From assembly GCA_030220185.1 (NCBI GenBank), contig JASPKZ010004575.1, positions 558,001 to 622,000 on the forward strand: a stretch of DNA of 64,000 nt, given 5' to 3'. This DNA is from Diploptera punctata (taxonomy: Eukaryota > Arthropoda > Insecta > Blattodea > Blaberidae). How positions within the stretch are numbered: the stretch's first letter is position 1; each line of letters begins with the position of its first letter. The notes beneath the pieces were generated by a model. The model was not told where the DNA came from and made no database searches. It worked only from the letters and a program-made list of their open reading frames with translations. The position numbers and the translations under genes are program-made. This document shows, piece by piece, positions 63,390 through 64,000 of this stretch.

Positions 63390-63479
63390 TGGAAAAACAC
63401 GAGATTTGTGAGGTAGGATTTTTAAATATTACTCTGACAATACTTTAAATGAATACTACCTCATAATTATATTAAAATT

Positions 63480-63990
63480 AATGTTGGGAAGTAAACATAA
63501 TGAGGCTGTATCATTAATATTGAGTGGAGAATATATTTTTAATAACTCACCTCATACAATTTCAAATTGGAGTCATGACTGAAGATGAATGAAAAATTCA
63601 TTCAAAACAAATGGTCTCAAATAAATTTGAAATTGTATGAGGTGAGTTATTAAAAATATTATATTTGAAAAGAAAAATATACGCCTAGACTGGGGTTTGA
63701 ACCCAGGACCTTTGACTCTCTATGTCAATGCTCTATCCAAGTGAGCTACCTAGGTCTCCAATCTGAACGTTATTTTTCTCTTATGCATAGTTAATTCCCT
63801 AACCCCAAATGCTACGAGCTGTTGCTACGATTTTTGCAAATGGCGGCTTCTTTATTAAGAAGACTTTTTAGTGGGAATTTAAACATTACTTATAAAGCCA
63901 TTAAGATGTTTAAAAACGAATAATTTGAATATTAAAAATATGTTCTCCACTCATAATGTTACTTCCCAACATTAATTTTAAATTAGAAGA
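63480..63990. mobile_element. PLE fold-back with nested family F repeat
   Basis: Arms tttttaataactcacctcat, acaatttcaaatt and complements. A decayed hammerhead at 63576-63619 has CTGAAGA, GAATG/CATTC, AAAA. The family F repeat (63663-63945) is flanked by tattaaaaatat on both sides. Confidence 0.7.
63683..63755 (-). other. tRNA-like cloverleaf copy (family F)
   Basis: Minus-strand copy of 33637-33708 with TTGAC-type anticodon stem (perfect here), loop with AGA and T arm CTGGG/CCCAG; one extra base in the D loop. Confidence 0.5.
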
Positions 63991-64000
63991 AAAATATATG

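Larger units (their letters stand above)
63205..63478. mobile_element. PLE fold-back (ACCGGT family)
   Basis: Arms cacctcacaaatctcatgtt and complement; a hammerhead on each arm; tail ctacctcataatt. Confidence 0.8.

Overview
This is eukaryotic, AT-rich, intron-containing DNA that looks like a large insect genome. The LINE, SINE and DNA-transposon mixture resembles cockroach or termite genomes; that placement is inference. Two host genes are present, both on the minus strand. A complete five-exon Mediator subunit 4 gene (MED4, 257 codons) spans 46288 down to 33213. The last two coding exons of mannose-6-phosphate isomerase (MPI) lie at 59474-59272 and 54617-54414. Everything else I can identify is mobile or repetitive.

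Layout. 1-1740: four tandem 378-bp copies of a broken DDE transposase segment. 1900-8800: LINE 3' ends, (ATT)n tracts, a tyrosine-recombinase remnant, a SINE and the first Penelope-like element (PLE). 8798-12430: a pogo/Tigger element with a LINE nested in it. 13000-21100: SINEs and broken LINE 3' ends. 21170-24900: PLE pieces, a piggyBac transposase split by a PLE insertion, and a LINE tail. 25051-27075: a TIR element. 28010-28901: a mariner split by a fold-back PLE. 29877-32955: PLE fold-backs and a hAT element. 33213-46288: MED4, whose introns hold PLEs, SINEs, a Tc1/mariner-like element with 143-bp TIRs and a hAT element. 46860-53110: intergenic SINEs and large PLE fold-backs. 54414-59474: the MPI 3' end with PLEs in its intron. 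60616-62812: a second Tigger. 63200-64000: more PLE and SINE copies.

The most interesting system is a dense population of PLE remnants, about 27 copies. They end in GIY-YIG endonuclease coding sequence followed by hammerhead-ribozyme motifs (CTGANGA, stem II hairpin, GAAA, palindromic stem III, H17). Many are head-to-head inverted fold-backs bounded by 8-14 bp target-site duplications, and some are only 97-140 bp long. At least six ribozyme families are distinguishable by the stem III palindrome (AGCGCT, AGGCCT, ACTGCAGT, ACCGGT, ACTAGT, ACATGT, plus ACGT). Nearly all carry an extra T between the core A9 and stem II. Several lie on the transcribed strand of MED4 and MPI introns, so they could act on host pre-mRNA. 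All structural and homology calls were made by eye, without database searches or folding software.
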